Both the position numbers and the translations under genes were made by a program. Source: an uncultured Eubacteriales bacterium (GTDB lineage Bacteria; Bacillota_A; Clostridia; Lachnospirales; Cellulosilyticaceae). From it: a stretch of DNA of 10,233 nt. Location: positions 1-10,233 of the forward strand of contig USPX01000053.1 of NCBI GenBank assembly GCA_900556665.1, written 5' to 3'. This document shows positions 1-7,017 of this stretch, piece after piece; the first letter of the stretch is position 1; each line of letters begins with the position of its first letter. Below the pieces are notes generated by a model. It did no database searches, was not told the DNA's origin, and was given only the letters and a program-made list of their open reading frames with translations.

Positions 1-378
1 ATTAACTCCTTTTGGTACGAAAGCAAGTTGTTCTACTCTAATACCATTTCTTTCACCTGTAAACATTGAGTAACCAAGACCATGTCTACATTCATAGAAA
101 GAAAGTTCTTTCTTCACTGGTTTCCATGTATGTGACCATACGTCTCCACCATCATTGATATAGAAATATCTGCCTCCATTATCAATAGGTACACTATTGT
201 ATCTAAAACGAGTGATTCTTCTAAGTCTTGCATCTTTATAGAATGTATAACCACCACTTGTATTAGATATTAAACCAAAAAACTCTTCACTTCCTAAATA
301 GTTAATCCAAGGGTAAGGTGTCTGAGGTGTAGTAATGACGTATTCACGTCTGTTATCATCAAAGTAACCAAATTTCAT
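1..378 (-). CDS. cbpA: Cellobiose phosphorylase (GH94), N-terminal 126 codons, cut by the window edge
   Basis: This open frame starts at ATG 378-376 and runs off the left edge without a stop. It begins [18 protein letters not shown] and continues through [52 protein letters not shown] and [10 protein letters not shown]. From memory of the family this matches the N-terminal beta-sandwich of GH94 cellobiose phosphorylases of cellulolytic clostridia nearly throughout. These cytoplasmic enzymes split cellobiose with phosphate into glucose 1-phosphate and glucose, saving ATP. The catalytic Asp lies in the missing C-terminal barrel, so substrate specificity cannot be checked here; cellodextrin phosphorylase is the main alternative. 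An AAGGAG site at 390-395 supports the start. It lies downstream of the AriB-like gene but has its own AT-rich upstream region, so it need not be co-transcribed with it. Confidence 0.9.
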   Translation of the reverse strand, partial: MKFGYFDDNRREYVITTPQTPYPWINYLGSEEFFGLISNTSGGYTFYKDARLRRITRFRYNSVPIDNGGRYFYINDGGDVWSHTWKPVKKELSFYECRHGLGYSMFTGERNGIRVEQLAFVPKGVN

Positions 379-412
379 AGACTTTTTATCTCCTTCATTA
401 ATGATTTTTTAA

Positions 413-441
413 ATTATATAAGTCTATTTTATTTTCTTAAG
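413..441 (-). promoter_or_regulatory. Possible promoter of the cellobiose phosphorylase gene
   Basis: A perfect TATAAT reads on the minus strand at 413-418, about 35 nt upstream of the start codon and in a very AT-rich stretch. The hexamer 17 nt further upstream (436-441) is a poor match to TTGACA. The call therefore rests on the -10 box and on its position in the gene's 5' gap. Confidence 0.35.
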
Positions 442-484
442 TGAATAAAGTAAATAGAAAAAATTGCATTTTTGATGGATAATT

Positions 485-1381
485 TTACACGCTTACTTCT
501 AATATATCTAATTTTGTATACTTCCCAAAAATTGAATAATTACAATTATTCTGCCAACCCATTAAGGATTTGTAGAGATTTGTCATTTTAAAATAATTTT
601 CTGTATAAGCTAATCTAAAACTGCCTTCTAATTGTCCTGCGAATAAATTCTTCGCATTGTAGTCTCCAAATATATTTACAAAGCCTATGGCTAAAATTTC
701 TATCAAATCATGCCCACAACATATTTGCCACATTTCTTCTTCTCTTAAATCTAAGGCATTTATTTTATTAACCAGTGTGCTCACTTCTATGGCATTAATT
801 TTACGTGAACGAATTAATACTTGCTTTACAAAGTTTTCAACATTTATCTCTAATGTATAGGGATCAATAAACAATTCAAACTCTAATAACGAAAAATTAA
901 GTCCTAAATTTTCCTTAAGCGAACACCATCTGAGATATCCCATGACTGCTGCACTTTGAAGCAAAATCTGTTTGACTCTATTTTGCATACGCCCTTCAAA
1001 TCTGGCATATTTGTTAATATTCACATACTCCTTGACAATATCCTCATATGCGGGTGAGTTTAATAACATACATTCTAAATCATGGGCATCTGTTAAATAT
1101 AAATTAGGGATTTCTTCTTCTGTGTGCTCCATATGACTAAAGTCTGCATCTACAATGCCTACAATCCCTTCAATAGCTTCCTCATTGCATGCTGCAATAC
1201 ATGCTTTAACGTTTTGTTTACTATCTGCAATAATGATTTGACAACTTGATTCATCTACAAATTTACTATATAGGCGTAAGTCTGTAACACCCTCAACTAC
1301 AATAAAGCTCTTACTTTTCTTTCCACTTCGTAACATCTTAAGTTTGGTAATCAACCGTGTAGCATTTAGGTATCCTTTCAT
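485..1381 (-). CDS. DUF4435 TOPRIM-like protein, AriB-like effector of a PARIS-type defence cassette
   Basis: This is a 298-residue protein when read from ATG 1381. An ATG 33 nt upstream is also in frame, but the inner start is preferred: it has GGAGGA 6 nt upstream, and its A is shared with the stop of the ATPase frame. Numbered from the inner start, visible features are VVEGVTD with E30 near the N-terminus, GIVDADF with D78 and D80, and the LTDAHDLE block (97-103). This is the E...DxD layout of TOPRIM folds and the typical DUF4435 pattern. A GHDLIEIL block follows in the C-terminal half. AriB of PARIS is a DUF4435 TOPRIM nuclease reported to cleave tRNA-Lys once released from its ATPase partner. 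The reading frame is intact with all acidic residues present. Similarity to AriB specifically is inferred from domain and gene order; target and activity here are unknown. Confidence 0.78.
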   Translation of the reverse strand: MKGYLNATRLITKLKMLRSGKKSKSFIVVEGVTDLRLYSKFVDESSCQIIIADSKQNVKACIAACNEEAIEGIVGIVDADFSHMEHTEEEIPNLYLTDAHDLECMLLNSPAYEDIVKEYVNINKYARFEGRMQNRVKQILLQSAAVMGYLRWCSLKENLGLNFSLLEFELFIDPYTLEINVENFVKQVLIRSRKINAIEVSTLVNKINALDLREEEMWQICCGHDLIEILAIGFVNIFGDYNAKNLFAGQLEGSFRLAYTENYFKMTNLYKSLMGWQNNCNYSIFGKYTKLDILEVSV

Positions 1382-1393
1382 CAGCACTCCTCC
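1379..1393 (-). promoter_or_regulatory. Coupled start site of the AriB-like gene (GGAGGA ... TGATG)
   Basis: GGAGGA at 1388-1393 sits 6 nt upstream of ATG 1381-1379. The A of that ATG is also the last base of the TGA that ends the ATPase C-terminal frame. This TGATG overlap indicates translational coupling in the intact ancestor. In the present sequence ribosomes on the ATPase frame stop at 1494, about 110 nt earlier, so coupling is probably lost and the gene would depend on its own ribosome binding site. Confidence 0.7.
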
Positions 1394-2486
1394 AAACCAG
1401 TTGTTAAATCCCATCTACCATTGATAATATCTGGTGAATGGGTTGCAATGATTAGTTTCACCCCCGTTAATGCTGCTATTTTCTCCATATCTTCTAAGAA
1501 ACTTTGTTGCCAGGCAATATGCAAAGCTCAAAAATAAGTATCAGCTCATTTTGTTCTCCTGAAGAAAGTTTATCTGCCTTTAACTTCTCCTGATAAGGTA
1601 CTTCAAAGACAAAGCCTTCCTCTTGACTTATGATCATCTTTTTATAAGTAAAGCGTTTATTAATGATTTCTCTCATAAGGCCTATACGTGGTGCTAATTC
1701 ATCAAAAACACTTAATTTCTTCTGACTTTCTGCAATATATAACCTCAGTGTGCTTAAAATATACCAAGGCGTCTTTTCTGTCACTTCAGCTACTTCCATG
1801 TCTCCTTTTAATAGTAGGCCTATTTCTTCTAGCGCCTTACGCTTCTTTAGTAACATCTTAAGTTCATATTGAATGCGCTCATAAGTAAGTCCCTCCCTCT
1901 GGCTTACAACTTCCTCTATGAGTCTTTTAGGAAAGCTTCTATCTAACTCCTCATTAAGCTTTGCTGAACTAGCTAAAGCATTTTTCATTAAACTTCTCAG
2001 CTGCTCGGCATAACGTAGTACCGCTGGAATTTGCTCTTCTTTACTACTATTTTCTTGTAATAAACGATTGGCACGAATCAGGTGAATAGGTATTTGCATA
2101 CGTAAGCTTTTTAAACGTTCAATTAATTGTATTTCTACAGCCTGCTTAGCACCACCTGCTTCTCGAAAACAACAATAGCGTTTTTGACTGTCTCCATTTG
2201 AAATCATGTAAATAACTTCTTGAATCCCTTCTTCTTCACATTGCATAACTGTCACACTGGTGCCTTGATTAAATATAATTTGAAACTTCGTAAACGGTAT
2301 TTGCAAGATTTCTTCTACGCGATAATACATAACATAATCTATGAGTTTTAAGAGTGTTGTTTTGCCATATCCATTAGGTGCGTGAATGATTTTAATGCAT
2401 GCAGATTCATCAAATTTAATACTGTAATGATGAATCCCATATAGATTTTCAACCTTTACAACTGTAATCTGCACTTTATCTATCAC
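1381..2486 (-). pseudogene. AriA-like ABC/AAA_15 ATPase, disrupted by a Walker B deletion and frameshift
   Basis: The first frame opens with GTG at 2486 (a GTG at 2474 is an alternative, as the AGAGG site at 2488-2492 is very close to the first) and runs 330 codons to a TAG at 1494. It encodes ENLYGIHHYSIKF, a Walker A APNGYGKTT (36-44, K42), a long helical middle section and an ABC signature LSSGEQNELILIFEL (307-321). It then turns to nonsense and stops. In a different frame, from CAT 1521 to TGA 1381, 46 codons encode HIAWQQSFLEDMEKIAALTG followed by VKLIIATHSPDIING, the usual region after Walker B with the switch histidine. The Walker B segment (of the LILIDEPEIS type) normally between the two blocks is in no frame, and the junction near 1522-1527 leaves no room for it. 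The frame offset requires loss of 3k+1 bases. An intact version would be about 385 residues. Such ATPases act as sensors or as holders of the TOPRIM partner encoded just downstream. This copy should not hydrolyse ATP. Confidence 0.82.
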
Positions 2487-2587
2487 ACCTCTCTTACTTA
2501 GGTTTATTTTAAAAGCTCCTATACTTTATTTATATTCTCTTTTTTATATTTTCTTGACTAAAAATACCTTTTTAAATTGCTATATAT

Positions 2588-2631
2588 AAAAAGAGCTATC
2601 CCGAAATGATAAGTCATTTCGTAGATAGCTC
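2588..2631 (-). terminator. Intrinsic terminator downstream of the RDD-domain gene
   Basis: On the minus strand GAGCTATC (2631-2624) and then CGAAATGA pair with TCATTTCG and GATAGCTC (2600-2593) around a short CTTA loop, with a small internal mismatch. A run of five T follows (2592-2588). It starts 13 nt after the RDD stop codon, so it separates that gene from the ATPase gene. Confidence 0.85.
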
Positions 2632-2643
2632 CTGCCTTATTTT

Positions 2644-3207
2644 TTATTCTTCTACAACTACAAGTGTGCTTGCAATAATATCATGTAAAGCTTGTTTTTT
2701 TGCTGTCCAACCAGCTATCATATAACCAATACATAAGATAAAGCCTGATAAAATCTTGCTAAAGTAACGTGCTGTTGCTCTGGCAAAGTTGATACGTCCA
2801 CCGTCAATATCTGTTACTTTTAAATGTAATGCCATTTTACCAAGTGTAGCTTGATACTCTGAACTTTCCATATATGCAAAGTAAACCCATCCTATTAATG
2901 TATTTAATGTACTTAATACTTTAAAACCTATAATGCCACCAATCATGGCACCTATAATCCCTTCTACAACAGCTAATATAATGCCATCAATCATAACAGC
3001 TAAAAATCTTTTCCAAAATCCTGCATTCCTACTACCCATGTATACTGTTCCTCCATATGTATTATTTCCATACCCATAATTAATATCATTTGCAACGCCT
3101 GTACCTTGTCCAGATTTATTGGTTGTCTTTTCACCTAGGACATCTCCACATTGAGTGCAAAAAACAGCACTGTCTTCACACCATGTGCCACATTTTCTGC
3201 AGTACAT
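2644..3207 (-). CDS. Zinc-ribbon and RDD-domain membrane protein
   Basis: This 187-residue protein starts at ATG 3207 with a G-rich ribosome binding site (GGGGGGA) a few bases upstream. The N-terminus is a compact zinc ribbon with C3-x2-C6 and C17-x2-C20. A Gly/Asn/Tyr-rich linker (about 31-60) follows. The RDD domain then begins at AGFWKRFLAVMIDGIIL, with R67 and D74 as the first two signature residues and D176 near the C-terminus as the third. Hydrophobic segments at roughly 69-95, 97-112 and 150-167 suggest three membrane passes. The family is widespread and mostly uncharacterised; some RDD proteins have been linked to transport or ion exchange, but nothing here fixes a function. It appears monocistronic, with its own likely promoter upstream and a terminator downstream. 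Confidence 0.85.
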   Translation of the reverse strand: MYCRKCGTWCEDSAVFCTQCGDVLGEKTTNKSGQGTGVANDINYGYGNNTYGGTVYMGSRNAGFWKRFLAVMIDGIILAVVEGIIGAMIGGIIGFKVLSTLNTLIGWVYFAYMESSEYQATLGKMALHLKVTDIDGGRINFARATARYFSKILSGFILCIGYMIAGWTAKKQALHDIIASTLVVVEE

Positions 3208-3281
3208 AACATCCCCCCTTTATTGCTATTGTATGCCATATACTTGTATTTATTACAACTTGTACATTCATACAATACTAT

Positions 3282-3309
3282 TTTATACTAGAACGCTATG
3301 TAGCTTCAA
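3282..3309 (-). promoter_or_regulatory. Likely promoter of the RDD-domain gene
   Basis: The minus strand reads TTGAAG (3309-3304), a 16-nt spacer, then TATAAA (3287-3282): four and five matches to the sigma-A consensus. It lies about 75 nt upstream of the start codon, just beyond the end of the foldback element. Confidence 0.45.
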
Positions 3310-3335
3310 TAAGCATTTTCAACCAATTGTAAATT

Positions 3336-3562
3336 AGGTGTCACAAAATAGGTCCGCTGAGGTAGTGTGGGGGAGAGGATACTCCTTCCATAATTTATGA
3401 GAGGCTAAGCAAAGAGAATTAAAGCAACGGTCGAAACTCACTCACTGCGTTCGTTCAGACAATCGCCCTAAGAGCGCTTTAATTCTCTTCACTAAGCCTC
3501 TCAGAAAATTACCCCACAGGTATCCTCTCCCCCACACTACCTCAGCTTCTATTTGGACACCT
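3336..3562. repeat. 227-bp foldback (inverted-repeat) element, possibly MITE-like
   Basis: The two arms (3336-3425 and 3476-3562) are imperfect reverse complements around a 50-nt centre. The outer ends are AGGTGTC and GACACCT. A 26-bp block is perfectly inverted (3356-3381 against 3521-3546), and an inner 28-bp block ending GAATTAAAGC matches at 25 positions. The arms are separated internally by one poorly paired stretch of about 11 nt. The centre contains CTCACTCACTGCGTTCGTTC. No protein is encoded on either strand. Long terminal inverted repeats with no transposase suggest a non-autonomous mobile element or a dispersed intergenic repeat. I see no clear target-site duplication. If transcribed it would form a very long hairpin. 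It accounts for most of the asnS-RDD gap. Confidence 0.75.
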
Positions 3563-3655
3563 GGGAAGCCGATAAAAGAAAAAGTTAATGTAATTATCTT
3601 GACAGTAAGTATAGACGTTGATGTACTTATACTATTAAGATACTTATATATGCTA

Positions 3656-3696
3656 AAGAGGGTGTCGCAAGGTTAATAATTTTGCGACACCCTCTT
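3656..3696 (-). terminator. 15-bp hairpin after asnS, probable terminator
   Basis: AAGAGGGTGTCGCAA (3656-3670) is perfectly complementary to 3682-3696, with an 11-nt loop. It begins 16 nt after the asnS stop. Downstream on the minus strand the sequence is TAGCATATA rather than a T run, so the usual U tract is limited to the two T of the stem end plus one. Position and stem strength favour a terminator; a repeat or RNA 3'-end stabiliser is possible. Confidence 0.6.
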
Positions 3697-3711
3697 ATAA
3701 TAATGCGTCTA

Positions 3712-5100
3712 TTAGAACTCAGCATTACCTGCTGTTCTTGGGAATGGAATAACGTCTCTGATATTTGTCATACCTGTTAAGTACATGATAAGTCTTTCGA
3801 ATCCAAGACCAAATCCAGCGTGTCTTGTACCACCGAATCTTCTAAGGTCTAAGTACCACCAGTAATCTTCTTCTTTAAGACCAAGTTCTGCCATACGCGC
3901 AAGAAGAACGTCTGTTCTTTCTTCTCTTTGGCTACCACCAATAAGTTCTCCGATTCCTGGAACAAGAAGGTCCATAGCCGCTACAGTTTTTTGATCATCG
4001 TTAAGTCTCATGTAGAATGCTTTGATTTCTTTTGGATAATCTGTTACGAATACAGGTTTTTTGAAGTGTTCTTCTGATAAGTAACGTTCATGTTCTGTTT
4101 GAAGGTCACATCCCCAGAATACATCGTATTCGAATTTTTTACCACAGTTTTTAAGGATTTCAATAGCTTCTGTGTATGTTACACGACCGAAGTCAGATGT
4201 TGCAACAAGGTTTAATCTATCTAAGATACCTTTATCAACGAATTGGTTAAAGAATTGCATTTCTTCTTTTGCATTTTCAAGAACATAGTTAATAACGTAT
4301 TTAACCATATCTTCTGCTAAACTCATATCATCTTGTAAATCAGCAAAAGCGATTTCTGGTTCGATCATCCAGAACTCAGCTGCGTGACGAGGTGTGTTTG
4401 AATTTTCAGCTCTGAATGTTGGCCCAAATGTATAAACATCTCTAAATGCCATAGCAAATGTTTCAGCTGAAAGTTGACCTGATACTGTAAGGTTAGCCAT
4501 TTTACCGAAGAAATCTTCTTTGAAATCTACTTCACCTTGGTCATTTTTAGGAGGGTTAGCTGGGTCTAAAGTTGTTACTCTAAACATTTCCCCTGCACCT
4601 TCACAGTCACTTGCTGTAATAAGTGGTGTATGTGCGTATACGAAGTTTCTTTCTTGGAAGAATTTGTGGATTGCATATGCAGCTAAAGAACGTACTCTAA
4701 ATACAGCACCAAATGTATTTGTTCTTGGTCTAAGGTATGCAATTTGTCTTAAGTACTCGAATGAGTGTCTTTTCTTTTGAAGTGGATATTCTGGTGGACA
4801 GTCTCCTTCAACTACGATTTTAGTAGCTTTAAGTTCAAAAGGTTGTTTTTGGTTTGGAGTAAGTACTAAGTTACCTTCTACGATAATAGCAGCTCCTACA
4901 CCTAATTTAGCAATTTCTTTGAAGTTGTCTAAGTGTTCTTCTTCAAATACTACTTGTAATGATTTAAAGAATGTTCCATCATTTAACTCAATGAAACCAA
5001 ATGTTTTTGAATCTCTAACTGTTCTTACCCAACCAGCTACAGTCATCATACCTTCTGTAGCACCTTGCTGATAAAGACTTCTAATAGATGTTGTTTTCAT
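3712..5100 (-). CDS. asnS: Asparaginyl-tRNA synthetase
   Basis: This class II aminoacyl-tRNA synthetase charges tRNA-Asn with asparagine in the cytoplasm. The 462-residue length fits the bacterial AsnS family. The N-terminal OB-fold anticodon-binding domain spans about residues 17-98 ([20 protein letters not shown]). The catalytic core carries motif 2 at 229-249 ([16 protein letters not shown]) and motif 3 at 429-437 ([10 protein letters not shown]436), ending in [12 protein letters not shown]. The [11 protein letters not shown] form separates it from AspRS (usually FRDED). AAGGAG at 5110-5115 lies 9 nt before the ATG. Expression is controlled by the upstream T-box leader, whose AAC specifier matches the product. 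Base use favours GGT, GTT and similar codons, as for a well-expressed gene. Confidence 0.98.
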   Translation of the reverse strand: MKTTSIRSLYQQGATEGMMTVAGWVRTVRDSKTFGFIELNDGTFFKSLQVVFEEEHLDNFKEIAKLGVGAAIIVEGNLVLTPNQKQPFELKATKIVVEGDCPPEYPLQKKRHSFEYLRQIAYLRPRTNTFGAVFRVRSLAAYAIHKFFQERNFVYAHTPLITASDCEGAGEMFRVTTLDPANPPKNDQGEVDFKEDFFGKMANLTVSGQLSAETFAMAFRDVYTFGPTFRAENSNTPRHAAEFWMIEPEIAFADLQDDMSLAEDMVKYVINYVLENAKEEMQFFNQFVDKGILDRLNLVATSDFGRVTYTEAIEILKNCGKKFEYDVFWGCDLQTEHERYLSEEHFKKPVFVTDYPKEIKAFYMRLNDDQKTVAAMDLLVPGIGELIGGSQREERTDVLLARMAELGLKEEDYWWYLDLRRFGGTRHAGFGLGFERLIMYLTGMTNIRDVIPFPRTAGNAEF

Positions 5101-5214
5101 GTCTTATCTCTCCTTAAAATTAAAACTCTTCTACTCTTATCACAAATCTACTCCTAGATTATATGAACAAAGAAAGTGTTTGCACTCTAAAATATAATTA
5201 TAAACTTTGATATT

Positions 5215-5257
5215 AAAAAAAGCTTCGTCCCTTCTACAATAGAAGGGACGAAGCTTT
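5215..5257 (-). terminator. Regulated intrinsic terminator of the asnS T-box leader
   Basis: An 18-bp perfect stem (5257-5240 with 5236-5219) with a 3-nt loop runs straight into a T tract at 5220-5215. Its 5' strand overlaps the bases that pair with the T-box in the antiterminator, so it is the OFF state of the leader. Confidence 0.93.
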
Positions 5258-5480
5258 AAACTCCGCGTTACCACCCTAGTTAACCACCTATGGTGATTCA
5301 CCTCATATAAGATATATCGGTCTTCCCCGGCTAAGCCTACTGACGCTATACGCTTTCGGTTAGCAACTCCAAGAGGTTCTTCACAATGGCAATCTACTAG
5401 TCTCCCACCAACCGCTAGCTCTCTGAAAGATTTACACCATTGCTACTTGTCTTTTCATCGTTTATAACTATATTTAACTG
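5215..5480 (-). promoter_or_regulatory. T-box riboswitch (tRNA-Asn) leader of asnS
   Basis: The leader lies between the consensus promoter and asnS. Its conserved T-box reads AGGGTGGTAACGCGG within 5263-5277. It is followed by a strong terminator whose 5' strand contains CGTCCCT, able to pair with GCG and AGGG of the T-box to form the antiterminator. Stem I occupies about 5340-5440; on its 3' side the sequence GAAG-AAC-CTCTTGGAGT places the AAC asparagine codon (5378-5376) in the specifier position. Uncharged tRNA-Asn pairing with AAC and with the TGGT bulge should favour antitermination and asnS expression when asparagine is short. The bulge is UGGUAAC rather than the common UGGNACC. The 5' end is inferred from the promoter. 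Confidence 0.95.
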
Positions 5481-5486
5481 CTTAAC

Positions 5487-5515
5487 ATTATATGGATTTT
5501 AAAGCTTTTTGTCAA
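5487..5515 (-). promoter_or_regulatory. Consensus sigma-A promoter of asnS
   Basis: The minus strand has TTGACA at 5515-5510, a 17-nt spacer, and TATAAT at 5492-5487: a perfect match to the vegetative consensus. Transcription should start near 5480, giving a leader of about 380 nt that includes the T-box. Strong initiation with control by attenuation is typical of T-box genes. Confidence 0.92.
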
Positions 5516-5563
5516 GCCTACATACAATGCAGCTAAACTTAAAGACTCTTACAATTTGAAATA

Positions 5564-6349
5564 TTATTTTCCCTCACGCTGACGCATTACTTCATATAAA
5601 CAAATAGATGTGGCCACAGAAGCATTTAAAGATTCGCAGCCTCCTGGCATAGGAATAATAATATGTTTTTCTACTGCTTTTTTCACTTCATCTGAAATCC
5701 CATTACCTTCATTTCCAATGATCAGTGCTACGCCGCCTTCAAACTTTGTGTCATAAATAGACTTTGCCGTATCACTTAAATGTGTGGCATAAGTTGTTAT
5801 ATGGGCTTTATTTAACGCTGCCATATATTCTGAGATTTCATAATCCATCACAACTGGTACATGGAAAAGTGAACTCATTGTAGAACGCACCACCTTTGGA
5901 CTATATAAATCTACAGTGCCTTTTGTTAAAAATACCCCATCCACATTGAAAGCATGGGCTGTGCGAATAATTGTTCCTAAGTTTCCTGGGTCTTGTAAGT
6001 TCTCAAGTACAAGATAAAAGCCATCTGCTTTCATCTCTATGTTTTCTAAAGGATTTTCTGGCATCTTTACAACAGCCATAGCCCCTTGAGGTGATTGTGT
6101 TTCACTAATCGCTTTGAAAATCTCCTCTGTTACTATAATCCACTTTCTAGATTCAAGATTTTTAATCTCATCTGCTGTGATACCTGGTGTTGTAATATAG
6201 TGCATCACTTCTACTGAAGCTGGAATCTCATTGACTGCACGAATTCCTTCTACCACAAATAATCCTTGTTTCTTGCGGGCACTTTTCTTTTTTTGTAATT
6301 GCACAATGTTTTTAATGAGTGCATTTTGCATACTTGTAATATTAGTCAT
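5564..6349 (-). CDS. SpoU/TrmH-family RNA 2'-O-methyltransferase (RlmB-like)
   Basis: This 261-residue SPOUT-class enzyme transfers a methyl group from S-adenosylmethionine to a ribose 2'-OH in rRNA or tRNA. The N-terminal part (about 1-95) resembles the SpoU substrate-binding domain, including FVVEGIRAVNE at 31-41. The catalytic domain shows motif 1 ENLQDPGNLGTIIRTA (116-131, R129), motif 2 IIGNEGNGIS (210-219) and motif 3 IPMPGGCESLNASVATS (232-248), which form the knotted SAM site. The exact nucleotide modified cannot be told from sequence; the RlmB-like label covers the subfamily only. Its ATG lies 8 nt inside the end of ktrA and its ribosome binding site is weak (AAAGAG), so it is probably translated by coupling. 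No clear terminator follows before the asnS promoter 160 bases of leader away, so some readthrough into asnS is possible. Confidence 0.93.
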   Translation of the reverse strand: MTNITSMQNALIKNIVQLQKKKSARKKQGLFVVEGIRAVNEIPASVEVMHYITTPGITADEIKNLESRKWIIVTEEIFKAISETQSPQGAMAVVKMPENPLENIEMKADGFYLVLENLQDPGNLGTIIRTAHAFNVDGVFLTKGTVDLYSPKVVRSTMSSLFHVPVVMDYEISEYMAALNKAHITTYATHLSDTAKSIYDTKFEGGVALIIGNEGNGISDEVKKAVEKHIIIPMPGGCESLNASVATSICLYEVMRQREGK

Positions 6350-7004
6350 GTCTCTTTGCTTCTAACTCCTGTAATGCTTTATTTGTTCCTACCACAACAA
6401 GTCTGTCTCCCTTACTGAGGGCATAGTCTGCTGCTGGTGAAACATGTATTTCTTCATTACGTTCTACGGCAATGATATTAATGCCATGTTTTGAACGTAC
6501 ATCTAATTCTAAGATTGTGTGGCCTGCCCATTCTGGTAAAATCGCCACTTCCATAATACTATAATCCTTTGAAAGCTCAATATAGTCAATGATATTCCCA
6601 GAAATAAGATTAGCCGCAATTCTTCTTCCCATTTCATGCTCTGGTAAAATAATACGGTCTGCACCGACTTTTTGTAAAATACGCTGATGAATCTCAGTAC
6701 TTGCCTTGGCCACAACATAAGGCACGCCAATTTCTTTTAAAAGCATGGTCAGCATAATACTTGATTGCATATCCTTCCCAATAGCTACAATAGCTACATC
6801 GAAGTTACGAATCCCAAGTTCTTTTAAAACATCTGGATCTGTTGCTTCTGCTTTTACTGCATTCGTAACAAAAGGGGCAATCTCCTGTACTAACTCTTCT
6901 TTTTCATCCACTACCATGACTTCGTAACCAGATTCAGAGAGTGCTAATGCGACACTACGCCCAAATCTACCTGCACCAAATACAACATATTGTTTCACGC
7001 TCAT
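6342..7004 (-). CDS. ktrA: K+ uptake regulatory subunit KtrA/TrkA (RCK protein)
   Basis: This is the cytoplasmic gating subunit that forms a ring beneath the KtrB membrane dimer and controls K+ uptake in response to ATP/ADP. The 220-residue length is that of single-copy KtrA/KtrC proteins, half of proteobacterial TrkA. The RCK_N Rossmann fold starts at once, with the GAGRFG nucleotide loop (10-15) and D33 in VVDEKEE at the end of beta-2. An RCK_C domain (about 135-215) follows, ending in SKGDRLVVVGT; in related KtrA/C proteins this domain can bind c-di-AMP. It starts 13 nt after the ktrB stop, with a strong GGAGGAG site overlapping that stop, and overlaps the methyltransferase gene by 8 nt at its end. 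One operon is evident. Confidence 0.95.
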   Translation of the reverse strand: MSVKQYVVFGAGRFGRSVALALSESGYEVMVVDEKEELVQEIAPFVTNAVKAEATDPDVLKELGIRNFDVAIVAIGKDMQSSIMLTMLLKEIGVPYVVAKASTEIHQRILQKVGADRIILPEHEMGRRIAANLISGNIIDYIELSKDYSIMEVAILPEWAGHTILELDVRSKHGINIIAVERNEEIHVSPAADYALSKGDRLVVVGTNKALQELEAKRHD

Positions 7005-7017
7005 CTAATCTCCTCCT

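Noticed and set aside
459..473. AAAAAT-TGC-ATTTTT as terminator of the AriB-like gene
   Set aside because: The stem is six A-T pairs with a 3-nt loop, too weak to call in so AT-rich a region, though a T-rich stretch does follow on the minus strand.
1494..1530. Programmed ribosomal frameshift joining the two ATPase frames
   Set aside because: Shifting frame at the junction would still leave out the whole Walker B segment, and there is no convincing slippery heptamer with a downstream stimulator. Deletion explains both facts.
3155..3337. Plus-strand open frame of 60 codons
   Set aside because: It runs antisense over the start of the RDD gene and its promoter, has no ribosome binding site and a low-complexity product.
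3599..3604. TTGACA on the plus strand as a promoter
   Set aside because: No acceptable -10 box occurs at 16-18 nt (the nearest TATACT is too far) and no plus-strand gene follows.
6509..6730. Minus-strand open frame of 73 codons in a second frame inside ktrA
   Set aside because: It lies wholly within the well-supported ktrA coding sequence and has no recognisable domain.
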